A stretch of DNA of 64,000 bases, taken from NCBI RefSeq assembly GCF_036173125.1, contig NZ_CP108054.1, forward strand, positions 8,749,501 through 8,813,500. Direction: 5' to 3'. Source of the DNA: Streptomyces sp. NBC_00286 (GTDB lineage: Bacteria > Actinomycetota > Actinomycetes > Streptomycetales > Streptomycetaceae). This document shows, one piece after another, positions 24,328 through 32,495 of this stretch; the first letter of the stretch is position 1, and every line of letters begins with the position of its first letter. Below the pieces are notes generated by a model. That model saw nothing but the letters and a program-made list of their open reading frames with translations, ran no database searches and was not told where the DNA came from. The position numbers and the translations under genes were made by a program.

Positions 24328-25143
24328 ATGAGTGTGCTGTTCACCATGCGATCCGTACGGACCACTCCAGAGGGCTTCCTGTGGGAGCCCGGCGAACGCT
24401 GGGTCCGTGGCCGCAAGGACGAGGTCACCGTCGTCGACAGCCGCCATCCCGTACTCGTCTGGGAGCCCGACTTGCCCGTCCCGCTGTACGCGTTTCCCCG
24501 CGAGGAGGTTCGCGAGGATCTGCTTCGGCCGGCGAAGAACCCGCGTACGGGCAAGCACTCCGGATCGCAGATCTTCTACGACCTGGAGATCGACGGCGAA
24601 CTCTTCGAGAACGCGGCCTGGACCTACCCGGCCGAGGACCTGGCCGGTCATATCGCCTTTGAGTGGGCCGAGCGCAGCGGGCGGGGGCTTGACCGCTGGT
24701 TCGAGGAGGAAGAAGAGATCTTCATCCACCCGAAGGATCCGCATCACCGGGTGGACGCCCTCGTCAGCAGCCGCCACGTCCAGGTCGAGATCGGCGGCAC
24801 CCTCGTCGCCGACACCCGTCGGCCGGTGCTGCTCTTCGAGACCGGGCTGCCGGTGCGGTACTACATCCCGCGCGAGGATGTTCGCCTCGACCTCTTCGGG
24901 CCGACCGATCACAGCACGGGGTGTCCCTATAAGGGCACGGCCGAGTACTGGTCGTGGCGGGGTGACGGCGAGGTGCCTGCGAACATCGTGTGGAGTTACG
25001 CGGAGCCGTTGGCTGCGGTGGCTGCCATCAAGGGGCGGCTCGCCTTTTACAACGAGGCGGTTGATATTGCCGTGGACGGGGAGCGTTTGGAGCGGCCTGT
25101 CACTCCGTTCACCGCGACGCTTTCGCCGCGGGCGTCGGGCTGA
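24328..25143 (+). CDS. DUF427 tandem-domain protein
   Basis: A 271-residue protein with two DUF427 domains. The first has VVDSRHPVLVWEPDLPVPLYAFPREEVREDLL and a partial second motif. The second has VADTRRPVLLFETGLPVRYYIPREDVRLDLFGPTDHSTGCPYKGTAEYWSW, the full signature with the conserved Cys-Pro-Tyr-Lys loop. DUF427 is a small beta-rich fold of unknown function, common in Streptomyces. The start MSVLF was taken; a start six codons later (MRSVRTT) is also plausible. It is followed by 260 bp of repeats. Confidence 0.9.
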   Translation: MSVLFTMRSVRTTPEGFLWEPGERWVRGRKDEVTVVDSRHPVLVWEPDLPVPLYAFPREEVREDLLRPAKNPRTGKHSGSQIFYDLEIDGELFENAAWTYPAEDLAGHIAFEWAERSGRGLDRWFEEEEEIFIHPKDPHHRVDALVSSRHVQVEIGGTLVADTRRPVLLFETGLPVRYYIPREDVRLDLFGPTDHSTGCPYKGTAEYWSWRGDGEVPANIVWSYAEPLAAVAAIKGRLAFYNEAVDIAVDGERLERPVTPFTATLSPRASG

Positions 25144-25177
25144 CTTGCCGCGCTCAGTACGTATCTGCGGGTTCGTT

Positions 25178-25400
25178 GTGGCTGGTCGCTCCCCCACTCT
25201 CGGCTGCTCCCCCACTCTCGGCTTCGCTCGAGCGGGTGACCCCCATGAGCGGGGGGACCCCCATCGCGGCGGAGCCGCAAATCGACACAGCCCCGCGCCC
25301 CTTACGGGGCGCCCGTCGCGCCCGTCGCGGCGGAGCCGCACAATGTCACAGACCCGCGCCCCTTACGGGGCGCGGCCCGCGCAGCTGATGGAGCGCTGCC
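25178..25400. repeat. Compound repeat region downstream of DUF427
   Basis: A truncated GTGGCTGGTCGC dispersed repeat runs into a rearranged copy of the 40-bp CTCGAG palindromic element (25189-25264), in which CTCCCCCACTCTCGG occurs twice and GAGCGG-GACCCCCAT occurs twice. This is followed by two near-direct copies of GCGGCGGAGCCGCA plus CCCGCGCCCCTTACGGGGCG (25265-25312 and 25320-25380). The last GCGCCCC...GGGGCG hairpins can act as terminators. No gene is present. Confidence 0.75.
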
Positions 25401-25408
25401 CGCGCCCC

Positions 25409-25939
25409 CTACGGAGCCTCCACCTCCCGGTGCGTCTGTGCCAGCTCCGTATAAACCGCCGCGTTCAGCGCGATCCCCTCGCGCTCCTCCGGCGTCAGTT
25501 CCCGCCGCACCTTCGCTGGTACGCCCGCGACCAGCGAGCCCGATGGCACCTGCATCCCCTGCGGTACCAGCGCCTGTGCGGCGACCAGCGAACCCGCCCC
25601 GATCACCGCGCCGTTCAGCACGGTGGCGCCCATGCCGATCAGGCAGCCGTCCTCCACCGTTGCTCCGTGCACCACGGCGTTGTGGCCGATCGAGACACGT
25701 TCGCCGATGGTTACGGGGAAGCCGGGGTCGACATGGAGCGTGCAGTTGTCCTGGACGTTGCTGCCCGTGCCGATGACGATCGGCTCGAACTCGGCACGCA
25801 GTACGGCGCCGTACCAGACGCTGGCGCCCGCGTGCAGCGTCACATCGCCGAGCACCACGGACGTGGGGGCGGCGAACGCCTCCGGATCCACCTTCGGATC
25901 CTTGCCGCCCACCCGCGCGATCAGCGCCTTGTGCGTCAT
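25409..25939 (-). CDS. Gamma-carbonic-anhydrase-like hexapeptide-repeat protein
   Basis: A 176-residue left-handed beta-helix protein of the gamma-carbonic anhydrase / PaaY group. The three metal-binding histidines line up as His69 (CTLHVD), His86 (SIGHNA) and His91 (VVHG), the usual trimer-interface zinc site. Hexapeptide repeats run from about residue 28 to 135 and a helical tail follows. The start MTHKALIARVGG was chosen because a longer open frame upstream lacks the fold. Carbonic anhydrase activity has not been shown for most relatives; thioesterase or acetyltransferase-like roles also occur. Confidence 0.9.
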   Translation of the reverse strand: MTHKALIARVGGKDPKVDPEAFAAPTSVVLGDVTLHAGASVWYGAVLRAEFEPIVIGTGSNVQDNCTLHVDPGFPVTIGERVSIGHNAVVHGATVEDGCLIGMGATVLNGAVIGAGSLVAAQALVPQGMQVPSGSLVAGVPAKVRRELTPEEREGIALNAAVYTELAQTHREVEAP

Positions 25940-26060
25940 CGTCAAACTCCTCGTCTCGTCGCTACCGGCACCGTAAGCCATCGGTTCACATGGCCGGGTG
26001 GGGCGAAGATCACAGGCGTACGGCCTCTTGGGTGCGGCGCCCGCTGAGTACGGTGAGCGG

Positions 26061-26852
26061 GTGCCCAGGAGCAGGAACACGTTCTCGTCATGGCGGCGCC
26101 GCCTCGTCCAGCGCGCCGTGCATGCGGGCTGGGCCTGGGTGCAGCGCACGGGGTCCGTGAGCGCCGAGAGCCCGGGACGGTTCCGCTTCGGTGCGATGGG
26201 AACAGGTACCAGGCTCGCCTTCCCGCTCGGCACGGTCTTCGGTGAGCCGTGGATCCATCTCGGCGCCCACTGCATCGTCGCCGAACAGGTCACGCTGACC
26301 GCCGGGTTGATGCCCGATCTCGATCTCGGGCCCGATCCCATTCTGCGCATCGGCGACGGGGTCGTGCTCGGCCGCGGCAGCCATGTCATCGCCGACACGA
26401 CGGTCACGATCGGCAGCGACTGCTACTTCGGGCCCTATGTGTACGTGACCTCCACGAACCACTCGTACGACGATCCCCACGAGCCGATCGGCAAGCAGTG
26501 GCCGCGGATGGAGGCGGTGGAGATCGGCTCCGGCTGCTGGATCGGGACGGGTGCGGTGATCCTGCCCGGCGCGCGGATCGGGCGGAACGTCGTGGTGGCG
26601 GCGGGGGCGGTGGTACGGGGCGTGGTGCCCGACCACGCGGTCGTCGCCGGGGCCCCGGCACGTGTCGTACGACGCTGGTCGCCGGGCGACGGCTGGCAGC
26701 CTCCCCTGCGTACGCCGGCGCCGGTGCCGATTCCCGAAGGCGTCACCCCGGACCAGCTGCTGGCGCTGACCGAACTCGACGCCGAGGCCGCGGCCCGCCT
26801 CGCCGCGCTGGGTGCGGAGGGCGCCGTCGACGACGTACGGGCCGACTCCTAA
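26061..26852 (+). CDS. Hexapeptide-repeat acyltransferase (maltose/galactoside O-acetyltransferase-like)
   Basis: A 263-residue acyltransferase with a left-handed beta-helix. HCIVAEQVTLTAGL, VVLGRGSHVIADTTVTIGSDCYFGPYVYVTSTNHSYDD and the end VVAAGAVVRGVVPDHAVVAGAPARVVRRW are the repeats. The catalytic His candidate is in STNHSYDD, and the CoA-binding tail is VAGAPARVVRR. The start is GTG (VPRSRNTFSSWRRR), with an upstream extension of the frame rejected because it lacks similarity. The stop overlaps the convergent EamA gene by 4 bp. It probably acetylates a sugar or cell-surface component. Confidence 0.85.
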   Translation: MPRSRNTFSSWRRRLVQRAVHAGWAWVQRTGSVSAESPGRFRFGAMGTGTRLAFPLGTVFGEPWIHLGAHCIVAEQVTLTAGLMPDLDLGPDPILRIGDGVVLGRGSHVIADTTVTIGSDCYFGPYVYVTSTNHSYDDPHEPIGKQWPRMEAVEIGSGCWIGTGAVILPGARIGRNVVVAAGAVVRGVVPDHAVVAGAPARVVRRWSPGDGWQPPLRTPAPVPIPEGVTPDQLLALTELDAEAAARLAALGAEGAVDDVRADS

Positions 26853-27700
26853 CCCGTAGCCAGCAGGACCGTGCCGACGAGGGCCAGGCCCGCGCCCGCC
26901 GCTTGGACGCCGCGCAACCGTTCGCTGAGGAAGCCGCGTGCGGCCAGGGCCGTGACCACCGGGTAGAGCGAGGCGAGTACGGCGGCCACGGTGACCGGGC
27001 CGTTCTGGGCGGCCAGTGCGTATGTGCCGTTGGCCGCGACATCGGCGAGACCGACGAAGGCGAGCGCCGGGAGCGCGGTCGGCGCGACCTTCGGGGGAGT
27101 CTCGGTGCCGCGGCGGACGGCGACGTAGAGGGCCGTGCCGCCCGCGACGACGTTCGTCACGCGCTGGACGAAGAGGGCGAGGAAGAGGCCGGTCAGCGTG
27201 GTCGAGGCCTCGGCGATCAGGGCCATCACCGCGCCGAAGCCGAACGCCGAGAGCAGGGTGAGCAGCACGGCCTGTCGCTGCACGGGGGCGCCCTTGAACT
27301 GCGGGCCGCCGGCGAGTGCGACGCCCACGACGGCGACCGCGATCCCCGCGAACTGCAGCAGCCCGGGGCGCTCGCCGAGGACGAGGCCCACCGCCACCGG
27401 GACGGCGACGCCGAGGGAGCCGAGCGGCGAGACGACGCCCATCGGGCCCAGGGCGAGCGCCTTGTAGAAGGCGAGCATCGCGACGGGCCCGGCGAGCCCC
27501 GCCGCCACCGCGAACCACAGCTGCGGGCCCGCCTCGCTCCAGGCGCCCGTCGCCCCGACGATCGCGCCGAGGACGACGGTGGCGATCGACTGCGAGACGA
27601 CCACCACGGTCAGCGCCGACGTGCGTCGGGTGAGCAGCCCGCCGCCGAAGTCGGCCAGGCCCCATAGGAGGCTGGTGGCCAGGGCGAAGACTGCTGTCAC
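26849..27700 (-). CDS. EamA/DMT-family transporter
   Basis: A 283-residue drug/metabolite-superfamily transporter with ten predicted membrane helices in two five-helix repeats, starting FALATSLLWGLADFGGG. The second repeat begins near VLLTLLSAFGFGAVMALIAE and ends ASLYPVVTALAARGFLSERL. GTG was taken as the start because the first helix begins right there and gcgagg sits 5 bp upstream. It diverges from an XRE-cupin regulator over about 106 bp, so that regulator may control it. The substrate is unknown, perhaps an amino acid or metabolite. Confidence 0.88.
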   Translation of the reverse strand: MTAVFALATSLLWGLADFGGGLLTRRTSALTVVVVSQSIATVVLGAIVGATGAWSEAGPQLWFAVAAGLAGPVAMLAFYKALALGPMGVVSPLGSLGVAVPVAVGLVLGERPGLLQFAGIAVAVVGVALAGGPQFKGAPVQRQAVLLTLLSAFGFGAVMALIAEASTTLTGLFLALFVQRVTNVVAGGTALYVAVRRGTETPPKVAPTALPALAFVGLADVAANGTYALAAQNGPVTVAAVLASLYPVVTALAARGFLSERLRGVQAAGAGLALVGTVLLATG

Positions 27701-27806
27701 GGGGCCTCGCAGTACAGTTCGGTGCACGATCGGGTGCAGCCCACCGTAGTTCAGTCGGGTAAACCCTGTCATCCAGAATATTGGACTCCGCAACGTTGGA
27801 CGGAAT

Positions 27807-28379
27807 GTGTCGGACCTCGATCTGCTGACCCGGTCCCTGGCGCGCAACGTCAAGCACTGGCGCGCGGTGCGCGGCTTCACGCTGGACGTGCTCGCCGCCC
27901 GGGCCGGCGTCAGCCGCGGCATGCTCATCCAGATCGAGCAGGCCCGCACCAACCCCAGCCTCGGCACGGTGATCAAGATCGGTGACGCGCTCGGCGTCAG
28001 CATCACCACCCTGCTCGACTACGAACAGGGACCGAAGGTGCGGATCGTCCCGGCCGAGCAGGTGGTCCGGCTGTGGCACACCGACGCGGGCAGTCACAGC
28101 CGGCTCCTCGCCGGCACCGAGGCGCCCGGCCCGCTGGAGATGTGGCACTGGCGGGTGATGCCGGGCGAGAGCAGCACCTCGGACCCGCACCCCGTCGGCA
28201 CCGTCGAGATCGTCCACGTCACCGCAGGCGAACTGACCCTCACTGTCGACGGCACGGAGTACCGCGTCCCGGCCGGTGCGAGCGCCACCTTCGAGGCCGA
28301 CGCCCCGCACACGTACGGCAACCAGGGCGACGTCCCCACGGAGTGGATGCTGGCCGTCTCGGTCCCGCCCGTGCGCTGA
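27807..28379 (+). CDS. XRE-cupin transcriptional regulator
   Basis: A 190-residue regulator with an N-terminal XRE helix-turn-helix (VKHWRAVRGFTLDVLAARAGVSRGMLIQIEQARTNPSLGTVIKIGDALGVSI, residues 15-66) and a C-terminal cupin (residues 110-185, GTVEIVHVTAGELTLTVDGTEYRV and ADAPHTYGNQG). The DNA-binding half is like those of SinR/PuuR-type regulators. The start is GTG. It diverges from the EamA transporter and is followed 46 bp later by the YbaK gene on the same strand. A near-palindrome TCCAGAATATTGGA (27772-27785) lies in its promoter and may be its site. The ligand is unknown. Confidence 0.9.
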   Translation: MSDLDLLTRSLARNVKHWRAVRGFTLDVLAARAGVSRGMLIQIEQARTNPSLGTVIKIGDALGVSITTLLDYEQGPKVRIVPAEQVVRLWHTDAGSHSRLLAGTEAPGPLEMWHWRVMPGESSTSDPHPVGTVEIVHVTAGELTLTVDGTEYRVPAGASATFEADAPHTYGNQGDVPTEWMLAVSVPPVR

Positions 28380-28425
28380 GGCGACGCCCGGCCCACGGCC
28401 CCGGCCGCCCTGTTAGCGTGCGCTC

Positions 28426-28983
28426 ATGGACGCACCCATCGGCCACTTCGACAACGCCACGCCCGCGCCCCACTGCCTGGACGAACTGACCCGCCCGGTC
28501 GCCGACGCCGTACGCCACTGGCGCGGCAACGTCCCCGCCGAGCAGATCGTGTACGTCGACACCAAGCCGGAGTGGGCCGACACCGCCACGTTCCTCGAGC
28601 ACTACGGTCCGGAACTGCTCGACCAGTCGGCCAACTGCGTGGTCGTCGCGGGCAAGCGCGGCGGGGAGAGCACGCTCGCCGCCTGCGTCGTGCTCTCCGG
28701 CACCCGGGTCGATGTGAACGGTGTGGTCCGGCGCCAACTGGGCGCCCGCAAGGCGTCGTTCGCGCCGATGGACATCGCCACCGGCGAGACCGCGATGGAG
28801 TACGGCGGGATCACGCCGCTCGGGCTGCCCGCCGACTGGCCTGTGCTTGTGGACTCGGCGGTGGTCGATCTGCCGTACGTCCTGGTCGGCAGTGGCCGTA
28901 GACGCGGGAAGCTGCTGGTGCCGGGGAAGGCGTTCGCGGAGCTGCCGAACGCCGTGGTGCTGGAAGGGCTCGGCGTCGCCTGA
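28426..28983 (+). CDS. YbaK/aminoacyl-tRNA deacylase-like protein
   Basis: A 185-residue protein of the YbaK/ProX/EbsC group, free-standing editing domains that deacylate mischarged tRNAs. Features are CVVVAGKRGGESTLAACVVLSG, the Lys-rich LGARKASFAPMD and the signature EYGGITPLGLPADWPVLVD. The Lys that attacks the aminoacyl ester in YbaK appears to be the one in GARKAS, but this is inferred by position. The start ATG is preceded by a 46-bp gap from the XRE-cupin gene, and the two could be cotranscribed. The tRNA substrate is unknown. Confidence 0.88.
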   Translation: MDAPIGHFDNATPAPHCLDELTRPVADAVRHWRGNVPAEQIVYVDTKPEWADTATFLEHYGPELLDQSANCVVVAGKRGGESTLAACVVLSGTRVDVNGVVRRQLGARKASFAPMDIATGETAMEYGGITPLGLPADWPVLVDSAVVDLPYVLVGSGRRRGKLLVPGKAFAELPNAVVLEGLGVA

Positions 28984-29000
28984 TCCCCTGATCCCGTTGG

Positions 29001-30047
29001 TCAGGCGGTCGCGTGGTGGGCCAGGGCCAGATGGGGATCCGTCTCGCCGGGGGTGGGTGACGGGTCGGCGTGGACCGTGGCCGCGGTGAGCCCGGGAATG
29101 GCGTGCAGCAGGGCGTGCTCGGCCTCGACGGCCACGCGGTGCGCCTCGCGTACGGTCATGTCGCCGTTCACGACCACCGCCACCTCGGCCCGTAGCCGGT
29201 GACCGATCCAGCGGAGCCGGAGTTCGCCGACGGACTGTACGCCCGGAACCTCCCGGAGGGCCCGCTCGGCGCGGTCCACCAGGGCCGGGTCGATCGCGTC
29301 CAGGACCCGGCGGAAGACCTCGCGGGCGGCATCGCGCAGCACAAGTAGCAGGGCCGCCGTGATCGCCAACCCGACGATGGGGTCGGCGAGTTGCCAGCCG
29401 AGTGCCGTGCCGCCCGCGCTCAGGAGGACGGCGAGTGACGTGAAGCCGTCGGTGCGCGCGTGCAGGCCGTCGGCGACGAGCGCGGCCGAGCCGATGTCGC
29501 GGCCGACGCGGATGCGGTAGCGGGCGACCCACTCGTTGCCGGCGAAGCCGATGACGGCCGCGACGGCTACGACCGGGATGTGCTCGACCGGGCGCGGGTC
29601 GAGCAGGCGGTCGATCGCCGTCCAGCCCGCGAAGACGGCGGACGCGGCGATCGTCAGCACGATCACGAGGCCGGCCAGGTCCTCGGCTCGGCCGTAGCCG
29701 TATGTGAAGCGGCGTGTGGCCGCGCGCCGGCCCAGTACGAAGGCGATGCCGAGGGGTACGGCGGTGAGCGCGTCGGCGGCGTTGTGCACGGTGTCGCCCA
29801 GCAGCGCGACCGAGCCGGAGACCACTACGACGCCCGCCTGCGCGGTGGCGGTCACGCCGAGTACGGCCAGGGAGATCCACAGGGCTCGGATGCCGCGGGC
29901 GGAGGACTCCAGGGAGGTGTCGACCTTGTCGGCGGTCTGGTGGGAGTGGGGTTTGAGGAGGTGGCTCAGCCGGTGGAGGGGGTGGGCGCGGCGGCCGTGG
30001 TGACGGTGACCGGGATGGTCGTGGCTGTGGTGCTGCTCGGCGCTCAC
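29001..30047 (-). CDS. Cation diffusion facilitator (CzcD-type) metal exporter
   Basis: A 348-residue CDF-family exporter for Zn2+ or related metals. Residues 5-36 are a His-rich cytosolic arm. The metal site uses His88/Asp92 (LLGDTVHNAADAL) in helix II and His196/Asp200 (ADGLHARTDGF) in helix V, an HD-HD site of the type seen in zinc transporters. A C-terminal ferredoxin-like domain follows (about residues 250-335). Six helices are predicted. It diverges from the ArsR regulator 55 bp away. The metal specificity cannot be fixed from sequence. Confidence 0.93.
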   Translation of the reverse strand: MSAEQHHSHDHPGHRHHGRRAHPLHRLSHLLKPHSHQTADKVDTSLESSARGIRALWISLAVLGVTATAQAGVVVVSGSVALLGDTVHNAADALTAVPLGIAFVLGRRAATRRFTYGYGRAEDLAGLVIVLTIAASAVFAGWTAIDRLLDPRPVEHIPVVAVAAVIGFAGNEWVARYRIRVGRDIGSAALVADGLHARTDGFTSLAVLLSAGGTALGWQLADPIVGLAITAALLLVLRDAAREVFRRVLDAIDPALVDRAERALREVPGVQSVGELRLRWIGHRLRAEVAVVVNGDMTVREAHRVAVEAEHALLHAIPGLTAATVHADPSPTPGETDPHLALAHHATA

Positions 30048-30102
30048 ATGGGCCCCTTTCCGTGCGCGGGAGTGGACTCGGCGAGGTTCACGGAGCCATT
30101 AT

Positions 30103-30468
30103 GTGCGTATGAGCGCACGCATGCACCTATCACCTGCGCAGGATGCGCATCCGCGCAGCCCGGGCGAGGAGCAGTTCGCCCTTGCCGCCGAGGTTCTGGC
30201 CCTCCTCGGAGACCGGACTCGGCTTGCGCTGCTGCACGCCCTGGCTGACGGCGAGGCCGACGTCACCTCGCTCACGGAGCGGTGTGGGGCCGCGCGGCCG
30301 GCGGTGAGTCAGCATTTGGCGCGGCTGCGGCTGGCGGGGTTGGTGAGCACGCGCAAGGAGGGGCGGCGGGTGATCTACTCCCTGCGGGATGGGCATTTGC
30401 GCCGGGTTGTTGACGAGGCGCTCAATCTGGCCGACCACCGATTGAGCGGTCGGCCTGCGCACGACTAG
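30103..30468 (+). CDS. ArsR/SmtB-family metal-responsive repressor
   Basis: A 121-residue winged-helix repressor. VLALLGDRTRLALLHALADGEADVTSLTERCGAARPAVSQHLARLRLAGLVSTRKEGRRVIYSL (residues 31-95) is the DNA-binding domain, and DGHLRRVVDEAL is the alpha5 region where SmtB/CzrA-type regulators bind metal. The GTG start was chosen since cggag lies 7 bp upstream; ATG two codons later is possible. It probably represses the divergent CDF gene and itself. The stop TAG supplies the TA at which the adjacent mobile island begins. Confidence 0.9.
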   Translation: MRMSARMHLSPAQDAHPRSPGEEQFALAAEVLALLGDRTRLALLHALADGEADVTSLTERCGAARPAVSQHLARLRLAGLVSTRKEGRRVIYSLRDGHLRRVVDEALNLADHRLSGRPAHD

Positions 30469-30495
30469 CTCCGCATCAGGCAACGTTCGCCCCGT
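30468..30495. repeat. Left terminal inverted repeat of the cargo element
   Basis: Inward sequence GCTCCGCATCAGGCAACGTT with continuing CGCCCCGT. It pairs with the right end 37959-37986 at 24 of 28 positions and follows the TA of the ArsR stop codon. The transposase stop lies inside it. Confidence 0.8.
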
Positions 30496-30676
30496 TGACG
30501 ACCTCGAGGCGATCGTCGGCGGCATGCTTGTTCCGCCGGCTGATGTAGCGGCGGATCATGCTGCCCTGCTCTTTGTGGCCGGCATGGTCGGTGCCATCGA
30601 GTGCGAAGTGGCGCAGGGCGGTGAACTGGGCCTCGATACGGTTGAGCCAGGAACTGTTGGTCGTGGTGTAGGCGAT
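30476..30676 (-). pseudogene. IS630-family transposase, C-terminal remnant
   Basis: A 66-codon remnant with no start. IAYTTTNSSWLNRIEAQFTA and the LDGTDHAGHKEQGSMIRRYI segment match the C-terminus of an IS630-type DDE transposase, including the Glu of the triad (NRIEAQ). Upstream of position 30676 the similarity stops abruptly. It ends in a TGA inside the left inverted repeat. The matching N-terminus is at the other end of the island, 7.1 kb away. Confidence 0.85.
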
Positions 30677-30761
30677 GGCCCCGAACGATCTCGTCCTGGC
30701 TGTCCAGCTCAGCGGGGAACTTCACCCTGTCGACCGGTGCCGGGCTTGCCGGCCCTGCGAG

Positions 30762-31280
30762 TCACAGGAACTCGCTCCGGTAGGTCGAGGCCAACTCGGC
30801 CGCGCGGCGGCGGCGCTCCGCGAGCTCGGTCTCCGACAGTTGTGGCGGCGGCGCGTCCTTGCCCGCGACGACATCGCCGATGCGCGTGAAGTACTCGTCC
30901 TGGCCTGCGGGGGTGCACATGCACAGCATGCGGGCCGGCGCACCCGAAGCGTTGCGGAAGTTGTGCGGGGCGTTGGCCGGGATGTTGACCGTGGACCCGG
31001 CCCCTACGGTGTGCTTCTCGCCGCGGAAGGTGAACTCGATCTCGCCCTCGAGGATGGTGAACATCTCCTCGAAGTCGTGCCGGTGCGGCGGTGGGCCGCC
31101 GCCGTCGGGGACGCGCATGTCGATCAGGCAGTACCGGCCGTCGGTCTGCTCGCCGGTGACCAGCATGGCGTACGTGTTGCCCACCAGAGAGATGTACGTC
31201 GTGCCGGGATCGTCGGGGTCCGCCACGGTCAGCGAGCGGGACGGGTCGTCGTCGGGGATCACCGGAATCGTCTCCTTCAA
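30762..31280 (-). CDS. Cupin-domain protein (island cargo)
   Basis: A 172-residue single cupin protein. The metal ligands His66, His68 and Glu72 (PPPHRHDFEEMF) and His106 (NAPHNF) are all present. The fold runs from residue 40 to 120 and a charged helical tail follows (LSETELAERRRRAAEL). It could be a dioxygenase, isomerase or ligand sensor. It is transcribed in the same direction as, and downstream of, the hydrolase and oxidoreductase, with a 235-bp gap before it. The start MKETIP is ATG. The stretch 31281-31515 holds no gene. Confidence 0.85.
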   Translation of the reverse strand: MKETIPVIPDDDPSRSLTVADPDDPGTTYISLVGNTYAMLVTGEQTDGRYCLIDMRVPDGGGPPPHRHDFEEMFTILEGEIEFTFRGEKHTVGAGSTVNIPANAPHNFRNASGAPARMLCMCTPAGQDEYFTRIGDVVAGKDAPPPQLSETELAERRRRAAELASTYRSEFL

Positions 31281-31515
31281 AGGTCAGTCGGGTGAGGATC
31301 AGGTGCCGGGCGGGTCTCATACAGTCCGGCAGTCTCCCGGCCGTCGATGCGCATGCTGCCCGAAGTGGGAGTCCGGCCCGGCCGCGCGGTGCTTCAGTGT
31401 GTTCTTGCCGGTGTCCGAGGGGCCCCATCGCGGCGGGCAACGGGGCGAGGGGCCACCTGTGTGGAGCGCTTGCATACCCCTCCTGCGGCACGGGGTGAGC
31501 GCGCTCGGTGCCGGC

Positions 31516-32466
31516 TCAGATCGACTTGAGGACGCGGATGCGGTCGGCGATGGCGCGGCGGGCGACGTCGGAGGTGAAGGCGATGGAGTCGAACTCGTGC
31601 GGGGCGCCGGGGTGCAGGTGGAATTCGACCGGCACGCCGGCGCGGCTGAGTTTGGTGGCGTAGGCGGTGTCTTCGTCGCGGAAGACGTCGAGCTGGCCGA
31701 CCTCGATGTAGGCCGGCGGCAGGCCGGTCGCGTCCTCGAGCCGGGCTGGGGCCGCCGTGGCCGGGACGTCGGGCCCGCCGGCGGCCTCGCCGAGCAGGGC
31801 CGGCCATGCGGTGAGGCTGTCGTCGTAGGACCACAGCAGGTAGGGCGCGATGTGTGGATCGGGGGTGGTGGTGCGGTCGTCGAGCATCGGCATGAGCAGG
31901 ATCTGGCGGGCGATCTTCGGGCCGCCGCGCTCGCGCGCGAGGATCGACACGGCTGCGGCGATTCCGCCGCCGGCGCTGTCACCCATCACGCCGATCCGGT
32001 CGGTGTCGACGCCGAGTTCGGTGGCGTGTTCGTGCAGCCAGCGCAGTGCGGTGTAGGCGTCCTCGAGCGGGGTCGGGAAGGGGTGCTCGGGGGCGCGGCG
32101 GTACTCGACCGACAGCATCGGTACGCCGCTGGCGGAGACGTAGCGGGCGAGCGGCCCGTCGAACAGGTCGATGTGGCCGAAGATGTATCCGCCGCCGTGG
32201 AAGAACAGCACGGCCGGGCCAGGCGCCGCGCCGTCCTTGGTGTACCAGCGCATGGTGATCCGCGCGCCGTCGCCGGTGGTCGTGCAGTGCTCGCTGGTCT
32301 TCACGTCGGCCGGGACCGGCTGGGCCGTTCCCGCGGCGCCGATGATCGGCTCCCACATGGCGCGCCGCGCCGCGATGTCCCCCACGGCCGGTGGTGTGGC
32401 GTCCGCCATCGCGCCGGCCATCGGGGCCAGCGCCTCGGCGATTTCGGGATCCAAACTCAGTGCCAT
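31516..32466 (-). CDS. Alpha/beta hydrolase (HSL/acetyl-esterase type, island cargo)
   Basis: A 316-residue esterase of the hormone-sensitive-lipase-like group (alpha/beta hydrolase fold-3). The HGGG oxyanion motif is at residues 90-93 (FFHGGGYIFG), the nucleophile Ser164 is in GDSAGGG, and Asp260 (VGQLD) and His290 (GAPHEF) complete the triad. No signal peptide is present, so it is cytosolic. The start MALSLDPE was taken over a longer frame that runs into the oxidoreductase. It lies 29 bp downstream of the oxidoreductase stop and is probably in the same operon. Confidence 0.92.
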   Translation of the reverse strand: MALSLDPEIAEALAPMAGAMADATPPAVGDIAARRAMWEPIIGAAGTAQPVPADVKTSEHCTTTGDGARITMRWYTKDGAAPGPAVLFFHGGGYIFGHIDLFDGPLARYVSASGVPMLSVEYRRAPEHPFPTPLEDAYTALRWLHEHATELGVDTDRIGVMGDSAGGGIAAAVSILARERGGPKIARQILLMPMLDDRTTTPDPHIAPYLLWSYDDSLTAWPALLGEAAGGPDVPATAAPARLEDATGLPPAYIEVGQLDVFRDEDTAYATKLSRAGVPVEFHLHPGAPHEFDSIAFTSDVARRAIADRIRVLKSI

Positions 32467-32495
32467 GGCCTTTTCCTTTCGGTGGAGGATCGGCG

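Noticed and set aside
26088-28310. A 740-codon minus-strand frame across the acyltransferase, EamA and XRE-cupin genes.
   Set aside because: It overlaps three well-supported genes and shows only Arg/Pro/Gly-rich composition typical of GC-rich shadow frames.
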